This document shows, in pieces, positions 44,273-56,862 of a stretch of DNA of 64,000 nt; position 1 is the first letter of the stretch; each line of letters opens with the position of its first letter. Made by a program: the position numbers and the translations under genes. Source of the DNA: Imbricaverruca yamaguchii. Lineage: Eukaryota > Arthropoda > Thecostraca > Neoverrucidae. Below the pieces are notes generated by a model. It did not search any database, was not told where the DNA came from, and saw only the letters and a list, made by a program, of their open reading frames with translations. The stretch lies in NCBI GenBank assembly GCA_034440575.1, contig JAOTOL010001370.1, positions 229,501 through 293,500 of the forward strand, in the 5' to 3' direction.

Positions 44273-45660
44273 CGGCCATGTCCAGGCTTTGTTTCCGGAC
44301 AGAAAAAGTGCGGAAAAGTTACGAACTCCGACCCCACAAAAATCGCTTCGTACAAGTTCGATAGCATTAACTTCGTTTCCATTCATGAGGGACTCAAAGG
44401 ACGTTTTGACAGTTTTGTTGTTGCTTCAACTCCCGCGCATTCATCCATAGCGTCCTTTAGCATACTAACTGGTAGGTAGAGGTATACCACTACCTCCCAC
44501 CCACCCGCCATTCTTCTCTCGTCAAACTGCATTTCTCATTGCTTGAACATGACGCGAGATCAGCTCGAAATGCTGGGATTTGGTTCTATTCCAACTAATG
44601 GTGGTATCACACCATAATAAAATATTGTTCGACGGGGCGGGACGGAGATTATCCTACAATGCACGGTTACTTGCACAATCCCGTCCCCCGTCACAACAGC
44701 AGCCGGCCTGTCGCCAATATCCGGCGAAACAGCCGGGTTTCCGACGAGACCCGACCGGGCGGCGGCATTCGGAGCAGACGGCGACTCACGTCAGTGTCGG
44801 TGCCAAGCGCCGAAGAACGGTGACGACTGACGGCGGCCCTCGTCGGCACCGACGCTTTATACGCTGACGAATGTGATGGCGAACTACTGTCGGCGCGACC
44901 CGCTACAATAGGAGACCCGGTTCAGCGCCGTATACAAGAATGACAACCGTTTGCCTGCCATTTAAATAAACAATCCTTCAAATACGAGCAGAATCGTATT
45001 CAGTGCCAATACCCAGTCGCGGCCAACAGCGTTGACTGAAAATGTCAAACACGAACCATCTTCAGCTGCGGGTACGTAGCGTGGAGGCATCGCCTTTATC
45101 TTCTGGGTGTATCTGGCGATGGAACGGAGGTACGACACTCATCGAACGACCACCCGGTGCATCCTCTTATGCAGGCAACGAGAACATATATCGGTGGGTT
45201 TAATTTTGAAGCCTTGTCAAAGTTGGGCGGCTGATCGCTCGACGAATCGATGGCCGGCAGCCACCGGCGGGCGGATCGCGCAGCGCCTGCCCAGGGCTGT
45301 TGGAATAATTAATGCGTCAGCTATCTCCCAATATCTGATACGTGAAATACATGCCTCAGACGCTGCACAAGTCAGCGGCTTAAATGTAGCAATGCGGTGG
45401 ACTAGGTGACGGGTGGGACATTTTGGTGATAAACAAGACTATAGGCTCTGATAAAAGGGGAAACAATAGCCCAAGGTAGTTCTTTAAAAAAAATATTTAA
45501 AGATAATTTGTGTAATTAATGGGACCGGATTGTTCGCGCATTACAGCTGGCATCAGCTGATGATCAGCATTTGTCATAGCTTCAATATTCCTGGATGCTC
45601 CAAGGGAATGTTTCAAGATTTATTTCGGCAATTGCGCTACCTTTCCACCTTTCGATCGTG
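44273..45660. other. Unassigned, with a CpG-rich core at 44640-44900
   Basis: The core is rich in CCGGCG, GACGGCG and CGACG words and is not repeated. No gene is recognised. Confidence 0.4.
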
Positions 45661-45750
45661 TCATATACCCCGTTTACATGAGCAGCAAGACTTCTGAATA
45701 CGATGCGATTAGGAAAACTTGTGAAAATGATGCTCTTGTAAACGTGCTTT
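45661..45750. mobile_element. Short inverted-repeat fragment of the CGTTTACA family
   Basis: TACCCCGTTTACATGAGCA near 45666 is followed about 60 bases later by TGCTCTTGTAAACG, an inverted match. The same motif lies in the repeats at 32215-32536 and 46250-46600, so the three probably derive from one MITE family. Confidence 0.5.
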
Positions 45751-46249
45751 TGCGTAGCAAAACATGCAAGAACATTACCGTAAATTTACGCTTCAGTAGG
45801 TGGAAGTTTTGGATACACGCCAATCATGAACAAATAACGGTACGGCTGCCACTTCTCGAAGCTATTCCCTGCTAATTTCTTAGTAAATTTAGAGTAATTA
45901 TGAACAATAAACATCTTGTTTTTTATCATAATTGCATGCCTCGTAATAAAACACAAAAACTACACAAGTAACAGCTGAAAGCGGTGCTGAGAAGTCACAT
46001 TATCAGTGTGTGCCCCAGCCGTGAGCCATACCATGTGGCGGATTGTTCAACTTGCGGATTTGTGACAGCGTTTGGGTTTGCTAATATGTATATGTTGTGT
46101 TGCATCGTGAACCTGATTTACCCTGTATATTTGACTATTGCACAGTCTTAAACAGGGCCGTCTGGAACAATGCACCATTACATAGTCTGCAACCTACACT
46201 ATATAATATAAACTGACCTGAAAACTTAATTCACGAAGAAGAAAGGGCT
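45751..46249. other. Unassigned sequence
   Basis: No feature is recognised. Confidence 0.4.
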
Positions 46250-46600
46250 ATGTTGTCATTGACAATGTGTCGTCGGCTACGTGAATCTTTCAACTTCGCA
46301 GATTTCCTATATTTCTGCCCAACAACCTCTACCTACGTGGATCATTGATGACACCTTGTGCTTGTGTACCCCATTGCTCGAAGCAGGTGCATCAGAAGCG
46401 CACAAATGGGTTAAATATTCGACACTTTTCACCACATTGCGTCAGCCATCAAATCGCAAGAATCCGATTAGGTGGCTGCCTTGCTCTTGTAAACGGGCCG
46501 CGCGATCGGATCTTTTGCGAATCGACCGGATTGGAAATTTCCGTTTACGGCTGACCTGCTCTTATACATGTGGTAATGGAGTTTTGTTGTACGTGGGTTC
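46250..46600 (+). mobile_element. Interspersed repeat, copy B of a pair
   Basis: Homologous to 32215-32536 in opposite orientation. It keeps a 122-codon open frame (46281-46649) whose residues parallel those of copy A, for example TWIIDDTLCLCTPLLEAGAS. It extends about 30 bases beyond copy A's visible edge, where copy A is cut by the hAT-like element. No target-site duplication was found. Confidence 0.6.
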
Positions 46601-46604
46601 AGGG

Positions 46605-46750
46605 CTGGTAATGGTGGATCCACAAGATGTTCGCAACATTAGTTCGTAATAGTAATTCCACGTGATGTTCGTAACAATTGTTCGTAATAGTAATTCCACG
46701 TGATGTTCGTAACAATTGTTCGTACCGGCGGCTCCACAAGATGTTCGCAA
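46605..46750. repeat. 38-bp tandem repeat, about 3-4 units
   Basis: GTTCGTAATAGTAATTCCAC followed by GTGATGTTCGTAACAATT repeats, with first and last units diverged (CCACAAGATGTTCGCAAC). Confidence 0.88.
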
Positions 46751-47742
46751 CACCTCATGGAGTCTTCATTGCCGCCGTTTCAGTGAGTAGCGTAGAACGC
46801 AGCTACAACATCCGACTCCCATTTCCTAGAACTTATGTGACATGCACCGTCTCCTCCCACATCCTGCCTTTCAGAACGCAACACTGTGATGCATGCTCCA
46901 AGCATGCGCGACCCGGGAATATGTGATACTAACCAGAGTTGCCTGGGGCAACTCTGTTCATATCAAATAAAAAATCATATCAAATTCATACCAAGCACGC
47001 GGTTTGTGATTCCGTCATCCACAGGAGTTCATATCAAATCAGCGTAAATTAAGATTGAACACTTTTTTAACTTCTCAGGAGATGGTCATTTGACAGACCA
47101 CTCTTTCACTCATCCCTCGTCTAATTATCGTCTCATTCCCCTGTCAGACTGAGATGAGTTGTCAGAGTAAAAAAATGGATTTCATCTATTACAGAACCAG
47201 TGGATAAAGGTAAGCTTGTTCCAAAATTACCACTGGCCTGTTGCATCCCGGAGTTCCTGTGGGTGAACCGGCGATAAAATACCTCATAGATGCACGGGTC
47301 GACCTCTCGCCAGCGACAACTCCAGGCACGTCGGGCCGCTCGACCAGTCGAATCGCACAGCAGTGAAGGAAGAGGAAGGGTGCAACATCTTCAACATTTT
47401 TAATAGACGGATCGGGTCACAACAGAGCTAGAGTCGGGACAGAACCATGCTGAAATCCTCCTCCTTCGTAACGTCAATAGGGTCAATGTGACAATTCATT
47501 TCCGACATGGGTGCGGGGCATTGACCTCAGGCAAGACCTCAAGTGCAGGCGGTCTGACCTCCACACCACCGGTTGCTTTGCCACTGCAATTCAAATGCTC
47601 CTAGGTCAGCCTAACGAAAGGCTCAGCAGTATAGCCGGTCAGCCAGCGTCGTCGATGTGAGGGTTCTTGCGGGACGCGTCTGGAGCGGCCACAATGCCAT
47701 CGAGGATGCTGCTTATACATCATTCGGCGGCATTAGAACACT
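46751..47742. other. Unassigned sequence
   Basis: No gene is recognised. A small direct repeat of AGTTGCCTGGGGCAACT (about 46935-46951) is itself palindromic, and CATATCAAAT words recur at 46957-47040. Confidence 0.4.
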
Positions 47743-47795
47743 GGTTGACTATTGGAGTTTAGGGGCGCATCGACTACATCGGTCATGCAGCGCCC
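47743..47795 (-). mobile_element. Mini-retroposon, copy 3 (53 bp) with 12-bp target-site duplication
   Basis: The exact repeat CATTAGAACACT flanks it at 47731-47742 and 47796-47807. On the minus strand it starts GGGCGCTGCATGACCGATGT, reads on through GTCGATGCGCCCC and ends AATAGTCAACC. The last segment is a degraded form of the TAAC tail. The G for A change in the inner stem (CTGCAT opposite ATGTAG) still allows a G-U pair, so the hairpin is kept. Confidence 0.8.
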
Positions 47796-47807
47796 CATTA
47801 GAACACT

Positions 47808-49199
47808 CCGACGCGTTTCCAATCCGGCAGTCTGGCAGTCCGGCAGCCAGACCTGAACCTCGAGCTCAGAGCCGCGATTGCCGCGGTGCGCGGGCGGCCG
47901 GCACTACCGGCAGATGGGCCGGGGCTGGGCCCGGCTGAATCGCACCCGAATCGCAGCCGTGTCGGTCACCTGCTGCGAACAAGCGGACTTCAGGTGAGCG
48001 ACACGTTCTCAAGGTGACCCGATGTGACGTGGAAGTAAATTCGCTAAACACAATCCCACTTGCTTAAGAATCGGCTTCGAAGTACCCCAAAATCATTCTT
48101 TTTTCCGTCAATCAACTTTGCATGCGACATAATAAATACCTGTGGGGGTCAAAATATCCACAAATATCCTATCAGTCTGTCAACAACTGGTAAGATAGAG
48201 TAAAAGAGCGCAAATTCGAGGAATTACTCACATCAGCACCCTTCAGTATTGGGATAACCAGTCCCGTTTTCACTGGCGTGGTATGTTCAAGTAGGCCTCG
48301 CCTAGGACTTCATAGCTCTCCAATGAGTCCTGAACTCACTCCAAGTACGTCTAAGGGCCTATCAGGGAGGAACAAGGGCCATCTCGTTTGCTATGGGAGC
48401 TGTCAAATGAGGTGCAGAGGCACAACCGTCAGTTCCAACCTCTTGAGGCTTGCATGCAAAGCTCAGGACACCAACTGAGTCCAGTGGCCATGTTGTTAAC
48501 AGGTTTTGACAGGTTAACGCGAGTCCATGCGGTCTCGGAAAAGCTCCCAGTTTCGTCCAGAGAAAGAGGACGTATAAAGGACACCCTGAACTGAAATCGG
48601 ACTGGAACTGAAACCGGAGATCGGCGCCTTGAAGCGGACGACGAAGTTCATACGCAAGCAAGTGTTAGTTTGGCTTCAACAGACATCTTGGTTGACTCAT
48701 GAATACAACTATAAGATCACGTGTCCTTACTGTTGATCGAGGACGTTTTTCGTTTCATAAACGAACAGTCTGTGCGAGGGCTCTGCAACTGAGCGACCTT
48801 CCTATCCATTGCATATACATCCTGCCTAGATAAATCATTCCTAGTCTTACCAGAGGCGGGGATATGGCTGGGTACAATGTAAGACTTCGGGAGGAACATG
48901 CTGCCATGCGTGTCGTTTCTGCTGAAATACGTTCTGAAGCGAAATACGTCAGGGGCTGTTGTTTTCGCTATTAACCTTCTGTGCTTGGTGACATGTTCTT
49001 ATTAATCGGTGAGATGTTCGAACAGTTAATTAGCTAATGCCGTTTTTCAGCTAATTAGCTGACACTCACGTGCAAGCACATCCATGCGTAGGAAGTCTCA
49101 GAGGCACGGATTTGGCTTCCGCGTCGATAAAGGTCACGCGAGGCGACCCCTACAACTTACTATTTGATGGACGACTTGACTTAACACTTGGCTACGACC
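47808..49199. other. Unassigned, CpG-rich at 47810-47990
   Basis: The first 180 bases contain CAGTCTGGCAGTCCGGCAG words and high CpG content. The rest is mixed sequence with no recognised gene. Confidence 0.4.
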
Positions 49200-49470
49200 C
49201 GGGCAAGTGGCTGGCCCTGTATCGGCAGGTCGGATGCTATCGCTCCCGCCGCCCGCCACTGCCTCCGCGCCGACCACTTGGCGGCTGTTTATTGCTTCAT
49301 CTATTTCCCGCGCCGGAGTTTGTTGAATAGCGCATGACCGGAAGTGGCTGGTCGGGACCGGGTGACAATGGCGAAATGGGGCCGCGCTGACGTCAGCGGA
49401 CAGTCGTCGCCACATGGACTCCCCTTCCGGCATTGTCGCAAACGTACAAGTGTCAAACGTGCGACACATA
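49200..49470. other. CpG-rich unique segment
   Basis: GC-rich, non-repeated, with GGCGGCTGTTTATTGC and GCGCTGACGTCAGCG (a palindromic CRE-like site, about 49384-49398). It resembles a regulatory segment in composition only. Confidence 0.35.
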
Positions 49471-51360
49471 CGACAGCGTCGAAGCCGAATGTGAAATAAA
49501 GCATGTGGGACGAAGTCTAATCATTCCATCCCTCATACCTCGCTCAAAATAATTTTCAGGATATTAGACTGGCATATTTTTGTTCTCTCGTCATTGATTC
49601 GGTTCTGGTAAATAATTACCCAAGGGATGCCCAATGACGCTTTTTGGCCCTTCATCCCCGAAATCAAGTGCGAATAGTCAAACATCGCAACCGATATTTA
49701 ATTGTGGGGCATCTCTGGTCTGCATTTTTTCTCGCTGTCGAGGTAGTGTGAAGTCAATCTATTTTTTAATGATAGCAATACTTACAGGTCAGATATCAAC
49801 AGATACGGCTATAGGACAACAATTCCACCATTTTAGGCACCAACAAAGTTTCAGCCAAGACAACACGCCTTATTCCACACCATTAGGCGGATATCAGGGA
49901 ATCGGATGGCTGTATTTCAACTAAAGCCATCTCAGTTTATATAATACAGTACACCAGTATTTTCGCAACAGCCAACAATGACAAAAATCGCAGACATGCC
50001 CTGAAAACACATATATAAGTATTACATCATGTCACCAATGTGACTATGCCTATGTTGACCAGATATTTTTATCACCAGACACCGCATGCATGTATTTGAA
50101 GGTGCTGGAAGAGCTCTTCAGCGCAATAGCTCAGACACAACCCCCAGAAAATCATATGAACAGTAAAGTGCTTTCCCCAAGGTGCGGATCACGGCCCGGT
50201 ATACGTATTGAGGGCGTTGCTCGATCTTTGTCTGCTCTAAGAAGGCCAGATACTTTATGTTTTACAGCCATGCGTTCAGGGATGTACAATCGGCCACTGA
50301 AATATGTTCCGGTATACCTTTACTCTGGTTGATCACTAGAAACCTAGGCTCTGCCGCTTCACAGCAATTATCGGCAGGGAATGCTGCACCGCTTCACCAT
50401 TAAGCGATACGTGACAGTCTGCTAGGTTGACCACGGGCCAGTGTCCAAAGACAGGAATTAGCACTTGCGGTCGGCACGCGCCAAGCAGCCATGAAGTGGG
50501 AGAGGCTGTTCTGTGCTGTCCATGCCCTACAAACCTCAATCAGACAGACAACATCGGCAGCTCAGTCAGCAGGCTATCGCTGGACTCCTGTCGACAAGAA
50601 GCTATGGATTTCGGACTTTGGCAACACAGAATGAGTCGGAAAGGCTGGAAGGAGCTTGGTTGCAAAGGGTGTGGCGAAAGGGGAGGAGAAGCTTATGCTG
50701 TCAACAAAGCATTCTCTTGTCCTAAAGTAATTATATAATTTCGAAATTATACACTTCCTTCCTGAATTCAGATTGATTGACAAATCGATTCACTACGGAA
50801 CAAAATTACAAATCCTTCATTGAGGAACCCAAGTTTTTCGGTGTATATCATACGCAGTCAGGGAAATGTTATTGTATTATTGTGCACATTGGTCGCTGCG
50901 TGGGAAGCAAAATATTCATATTATGTGAGGCTGAAATTTTTTTTCTCAAGCAGATACAATCCAACATATTCTACAATCAAACTGTTTTGTATTGCTTCAG
51001 CACGAAATGCAACCAGCCCATCCGTCATTCTCTATATGAACCCACTCTTAATCATTTAAAAATGGAGCAACATCTAAGTGCAAATTTTGCATGCTAGAAT
51101 TTTGAGCACGGCCAGCATAAATAACTTTCCATGAGGCCGATGGAATGCACTTTCCAGGACCAAGATCTTGCCATAATTTTCCGCCCTCACGAAGCCAATC
51201 TTGTAAAGTTCAGCGCGACAGGCATTCTGGGAATTTATATTCGATCGAGTAAATCGACACCAATGTCGTAAGTTTGAGAACTGTCGGGAATAATGACAAA
51301 CCAATTCGCACGAACCGCGATTGTTTACCAGATCAAATGACATGATCGTAAATCAACGGT
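49471..51360. other. Unassigned sequence
   Basis: About 1.9 kb with no recognised gene or repeat. Open frames of 60-106 codons have no known domains. Confidence 0.4.
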
Positions 51361-51362
51361 GT

Positions 51363-51411
<49 letters not shown>
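51361..51411. repeat. (GT)n microsatellite
   Basis: A nearly pure GT run of about 22 dinucleotides, followed by ATGTATG. Confidence 0.97.
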
Positions 51412-51416
<5 letters not shown>

Positions 51417-52264
51417 TTTGTGTATGTTAAGCAGCTGAAGCACTGATGTTCTATGCTTGTGTACCCTACAAGGTTTCGTTTCCTGCTAAAAGCACGTATT
51501 GTTGGCAGTGCACTGCCTTACACCATTGCAGAGATGTAATGCTTTTATATCCTGGAACAAGATCAATTACAAGGAAATAGTCAACGAATTGCACTTGTCA
51601 ATGCACTGAGTCGCGGTCGACACAGAACATCCAAAGAAGAACTGGACGATACATGATAATTCATTCATATTTGGAGGGAGGCATTGTGTCGATAATTATG
51701 TGCGCGGGTGCTTGGCCGGCTATTTCTGGCTGCAGGCCGATGCGTACCACCATCTAGTGGTGGACCTTGCAACCACTGCTTTCTGCTGCGACCAGTTGTG
51801 TGTGCGTGCGACGTGGCGCTCACTGCGCATGCGTAACATACGTGTCATTTGCCCGAGGGGTTGAAAGAGGAGCTTTGGGTGTGACACGGAAGACTGCGGT
51901 TGGAACTGGCACCGTGCTGACGTGTGTCGAGCGATTTGGACTGCGTGCTCCGGTGTGGCCTCTGGAAGATTGTGGCCAAGTGAGAATAGATTGTGAGCAA
52001 GAATTGCGTGAATTTGAGCGGACAAATTTACAAACACATTGCATTAGCTCGGATGCCATATCGGAGTAGAACGAACTAAATTATCATGCAAGATAATAAT
52101 GAATGTTATCCTCTGCACGCCATAATGTAATAATAAATGTCGGGTGGCCGTTACATGCGGTATTACATGTGACACTCGGAGCGAGTAAGCAAGGGCGGCT
52201 AAATACCATGAAGGAATTTTGTTATAGGTAAGGAGGCGTCAGAAAAGGTTATACCGACCCGATA
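51412..52264. other. Unassigned sequence
   Basis: No gene is recognised. The segment at 51750-52000 is GC-richer. Confidence 0.4.
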
Positions 52265-52510
52265 AATGTCACACTGTACTATGATGAACAGCTTTCAATC
52301 ACAAAATCTTCATACTCAAAGACACAACTTGTTTAACCCACCCAGTGTATGCGATCAGATCCGCACACCCCATCTGAGTGTGGGATTTTATACCACCTTT
52401 AGTTTCCGAACTAGCCGTTGCATGAAAACAAAAGTGGTGTCATCGGAAAGCGCTCGACGAGAGGGCCGAAACTATCCCAAATTGTACCCCCAACAGTGAC
52501 GTCAACAGGT
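52265..52510 (+). mobile_element. Interspersed repeat, copy 1 (partner at 61880-62135)
   Basis: Shared features with the partner in reverse orientation are a GATC-GATCC-CACACCC stretch, ATTTTATACC, CTAG-CATTGCA/CCGTTGCATGAAAAC, AAAG-TGGTGT-AT-GG-AAGCGCT-GACG, and an end at TGACGTCAAC. Divergence is moderate. The family and its termini are not identified. Confidence 0.55.
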
Positions 52511-53540
52511 GGGGGTGGGTGGAGGAACTATGTGATCACGACTTACATGTTTGTTTGCTTTTTTTTTTTTTTTTGGTGGTGGGGGGGAGGGGCTTTGTGG
52601 GTTCATTTTGGGCAGGTTCTAAAACCAAAAGTTATTTAGAATCAGAAAAGGAAGATGAAACCGACCATGGGCCCGAAATGTTTGACCACCCACAAATGCC
52701 CATTTTAAGTTTTAAAATGTGCAAAATTCTGAGTTTTCTAGTTCCTTGTGCTTTTTCGTTTTCTAATGGATAGAGCAGACCGCAAAACGTTGCTTCAAGT
52801 CAACCTATAGTCATACAAATTACTTACATTCTCCAGAATCTTCGAGTTCAGCCCGAATTGGCAAATATGCAAAACTAATGCGTCATCAAAAACGGAACAA
52901 ACCTATGGTGCGTTTTGTTGCATCCCTAAAAATAATAAAACCCTGAAAGTTCCATTGAAATATTTGCATCCATTATTGCCTGATTGGTTGGTTATGTTTT
53001 TTTTTGAAGTGACCTCACTTGACCTTTAATAACTTGCTGACTGTAGATGACCTAACCTTAACATTTTCACACAACATGCAAAATTGGTGCGGTAAAAGTG
53101 TGTGAAATTTGGGAGGGCTACCGCGCGCAGCTTTTTCACCACCCGCGGGAACCTTATGGGGGGGGGGGCATTAAATGATCCCCGATTTTAATCAGTCAAC
53201 CCATTAACCCCTGAGGGTTAACAATACAATAGTATCACATTTTTCTTGACGCGGTTATGCACTTCACATAAATACTCAGTTATTCAATGCCTGCTTTGTA
53301 TATTGCCAAACGGTGTCGGGAAAATAGCTTTGATGTCATGTTCTAAAAACAAAACACTACACGAGCTCGAAAATCGAGAAGATTTTTCTCGTTTTCATTT
53401 TAGCCGAGTGTCGAGTGCATTTTTTAAGTACGAAATGGAAGGATTCCGTCCAGAGTGTCCGTCCAGAGTGAGGCATTTCTCGTATCGTCGCTTACTTCAC
53501 TTCAATGGATGGCGAATTAACATTACATTGTTTTAGGGTC
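52511..53540. other. Unassigned, with homopolymer tracts
   Basis: T15 and G7-9 tracts occur at 52560-52595 and G10 at 53159-53168. No gene is recognised. Confidence 0.4.
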
Positions 53541-53544
53541 TTAA

Positions 53545-54880
53545 CACGCGCCCTGGAGGGGTGGGGGGGCGAAATCCGACCACCCATCCGGTTTTTCGTA
53601 GATAACTCCAGATGTTACCGGGCGATATACGCCATTGTTTATGTATCTGCTTATAAATGACAGGGGCGCGTTGTTTAAAGTAAGAACAATGAACATCGAC
53701 CGAAAATTGTTCGAGTTAGGGGTCGCTAAATTCAAAAAAGTTTATCAGCGCCAGCTCACAAATATAGATGCTGATGCGCTTCCCGTATATTGGGAAAAAG
53801 GAAGTGTTCTTGGCAAAACTAGCGACTTGTTTGGTGTACATTATTATGCCATGTTATTTTAAAGTCGTGTCAGGTCACCGAGGTCAGGTCAGGTCGAGTT
53901 TATGACAGGCTAACACACGCCCTGGAGGGGGATGGCATAATCCACCCACCCCTCCGATTTTTCGTACATAACTCCATATTATACTAGCCGATATACGCCA
54001 CGTTTTGCTTCCCTACTTGGAAATGACCGGCGCATTGTGTAAAGTAAGACAAATGAAAATCGGCCGAGAACTGTTCAAGCTAGGGGCCGTTAAAAAATAA
54101 AAAATAATTCGCAGCGCAAGACCACAAAAATCGGCGCTGATGTGCTTCCCGCATATTGGCAAAAGGGAAATGTTCTTGACAACACTAGCGACTTGTTTGA
54201 TGCATTTTGTTATGCTATATAATTTACAAGTCATGTTAGGTCGCCGAGGTCAAGTCAGGTCAAGTTTATGACAGGCTAATAGAACCATACTTGGTCAACT
54301 GGAATGTTGTCAAAAATGCAAATGACTGTCATGCGATTGATGTCACTTTACATGTTACTCCCTACACATCCCGAAATCTACTGTTTGTCATTGTTTGCCT
54401 AGGTGTTTCCATACTTTATTCATGTATTCACTCCTTTCTTTGCGTGGTTAATTGTCCCGAACCGCCCAACGGAGCAATCGGGTGGGCAGCCCGGTTCCGG
54501 TAACTGGATCAGGTATTGACCTGCTAAAGTGCTCCTATATAGGTGACCTGAGGTCCAATGGCTGATCTGGCATCTGTATTGCATCATTAGTAATGTCCAA
54601 AACATCATTAACGCCAATTTTGGAGCATCTAAACACGATCACAGTGATCCATAACACTGAGAAGCCAATTTACGCAAAACCAGAAAAGTTTGCTATTTTG
54701 AACTCATTTGACCACGAAGATATTGACCTAAGATCATGAAATTTGCACACAGTAGAGGTTACTGTCGTGCCCAACCACCCTGAGAATTTCGTTGCTCTAG
54801 CTTCAGTAGGAGCCGAGATCTTAGGGGGAATCCGCTCCCCTCCAGTGCGCGTAATTTTCCGAGGTCCTCCAGGGCGCGTG
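53545..54880. mobile_element. TTAA-flanked, piggyBac-like element with an internal duplicated left end (1336 bp)
   Basis: TTAA at 53541-53544 and 54881-54884 flank an element with CACGCGCCCTGGAGGG-type inverted ends. A second left end, CTAA then CACACGCCCTGGAG, occurs inside near 53913, so two left portions (53545-53907 and 53911 onward) lie in tandem. The second is co-linear with 8947-9595. The right 170 bases match the right end of the element at 42749. No transposase is present. The second left end follows GACAGGC at the place where the homologous copy at 8947 has GCCAGGTTAATAG, that is, at a former TTAA. Confidence 0.7.
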
Positions 54881-54884
54881 TTAA

Positions 54885-56777
54885 GTAAAGAAGCCATGAG
54901 ATGTACCATCAGCATGCAGGAATGAATGAGCAATGGCGAAATATAATTGAACATGTAGCATAATTGGAACGCTTTACTGAGGGATGCCGAGCGAGAATGT
55001 AGAATAACATTTTCTCACATTCTTATTCTTCATCCTAGAATAAGCCATTTCATTCAGAATGGTGCCTTGACATTATGAGAAATGCAATTGTGTACATTTT
55101 AGTTGAATTATGCGGCCAACGTATCTGACGGATGATAGTCCGCCCGATACATACCACTTGCTTGCAATACCGTCTGTGAGCTGACCGTAAGTTATTGGAC
55201 CTCGCGCTGCTGACTGAAAGCTACAAAGTTGCAGCGGATATGATTTTAATCCCAATGGTTACGGTGCACGGCATAATAATTGTACGAACTGTAATAAACA
55301 ACCATCATTGGAGCCGTATATGATTTACTATACATTAAACCAGGAGTGATTTAATTATTACATTTCAACCACACGCCTACGGTTGGTTGTAGAAATAAAA
55401 TGTTCCAGTCACGATTGGTTAAATAATTGTATTTCATGCCGGCTTTCAAGTAAATTTGATGTGTATTCCAGCTTAACTACCAGTGAAGTTTTGGGAAATG
55501 AATAGCAAATGGACTGTCTCTAAAGGTCATTGCACTCAGGCACTGCATAATATAAAGGTCATTGCACCATGCGATTGCGATGAACACACACTGTTGAACC
55601 ACGGTTTTGCAAAAAGACGTGACCGAATATGAATCGTACTTTCTGACGTGTGATAATATATCTTAAACCACGAGTGAGCGGAACATTTTATATCAACAAC
55701 GAGCCATAGGAGAGTGGTGAAATTATTAGGTGTCAACTCACAAGTGGCTTCATAATTGCATCCCATCCCAGCTTTCACGGCAATTTTACTTTCATTCCAG
55801 TTCAACCACCAGTGCAGTAGTGGAGAGTGAACAGTAAATTGATTGACTTCACAGACCATTACGCTCACACACTGCACACTATTAATGCTATTGCACCGTA
55901 CCATTAGCATCCACCATGCAATTAACACATGCTGTTAAACCACGGGTTTGCAACCGTACGCGACCCAATAGTAATCGTACTACCCGGCGGGAAGGAAATT
56001 AATTTTATCTCAAAACAAATGGAGCAAGCACTTCGACTTGCGTGCTGAAGACGTTCCTTTCAGTTCTGCGGGTCAACAAAAAAAGCATGTGATTAGCATT
56101 ATGTTCAGCATATGTTGGCAACAGGCGGCCGACCGCCCGGTGCCCGTGTCATGACGTATCTATGTGTCATAACTCATATGCGTCCCGACTATGCGTCATG
56201 GCATGAGCACATGATCAGGAACTGTTGCCTGGTCCCGACCTTGCTTGGCCAGTTGCCAGCTGGCCATTCCCGCCGGAGGCGTGAGGAACAAGTGCGCGAG
56301 GCGACTCGACCAGTTGTGTTAAGACGAGGAGACTTTTGCAGCCCAATGACCTAATCAAGCGGAGATGTGTTCGTGTGTTGAAGTTACTTTGGTAATATAC
56401 GTCATTGGCACGCAAAATATATGTAACCTATCAACCAACTTTCTATTAGCCAGGCTTGCTCAGTGAATGGCACACTAGCATTTTCTCCTATATTTGGGAT
56501 TTTACCATAGCAGAACAGCACCACTCGTGCCATTTGCCAGAGCCCTGGATCGTTTTTTAATGGTCGCTGAGATCGCCAAGTGCCAGTTGTGCGATGGATC
56601 AATACGAAAATTTGATCATATTATGTGAGATTACCTCGGTTGCAAATTTGGTGTTTTTGTAAACGAAAAAGCATGCTTGAATATCCTAGCTAAGGAATAC
56701 CCCATTGCAGAGGTAGCTTTCGTTAAGGTGCATTGTGTAAATTTGAAGGGCACCTGGTAAAATGTCGCGAAATGCCT
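54885..56777. other. Unassigned sequence
   Basis: About 1.9 kb of mostly AT-rich sequence with no recognised gene. The segments around 55370-55600 and 55700-55930 share loosely similar words (GTTGTAGAAATAA, CACCAGTG, CATTGCACC), possibly an old duplication. Confidence 0.4.
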
Positions 56778-56862
56778 AACTGTGAAGCGGCGCAGTCTAC
56801 CAATAATTACTATGAGGCGGCGCAATCTACTAATGATTGCTATGAAGCGGCACAGCCTACAT
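56778..56862. repeat. 33-bp tandem repeat, 3 units
   Basis: Units of the form TATGAAGCGGCGCAGTCTAC then TAATGATTAC repeat three times with several differences. Confidence 0.75.

Noticed and set aside
49384..49398. Promoter call at a CRE-like palindrome
   Set aside because: A single short palindrome in a GC-rich segment, with no TATA/Inr geometry or adjacent gene to support a promoter.
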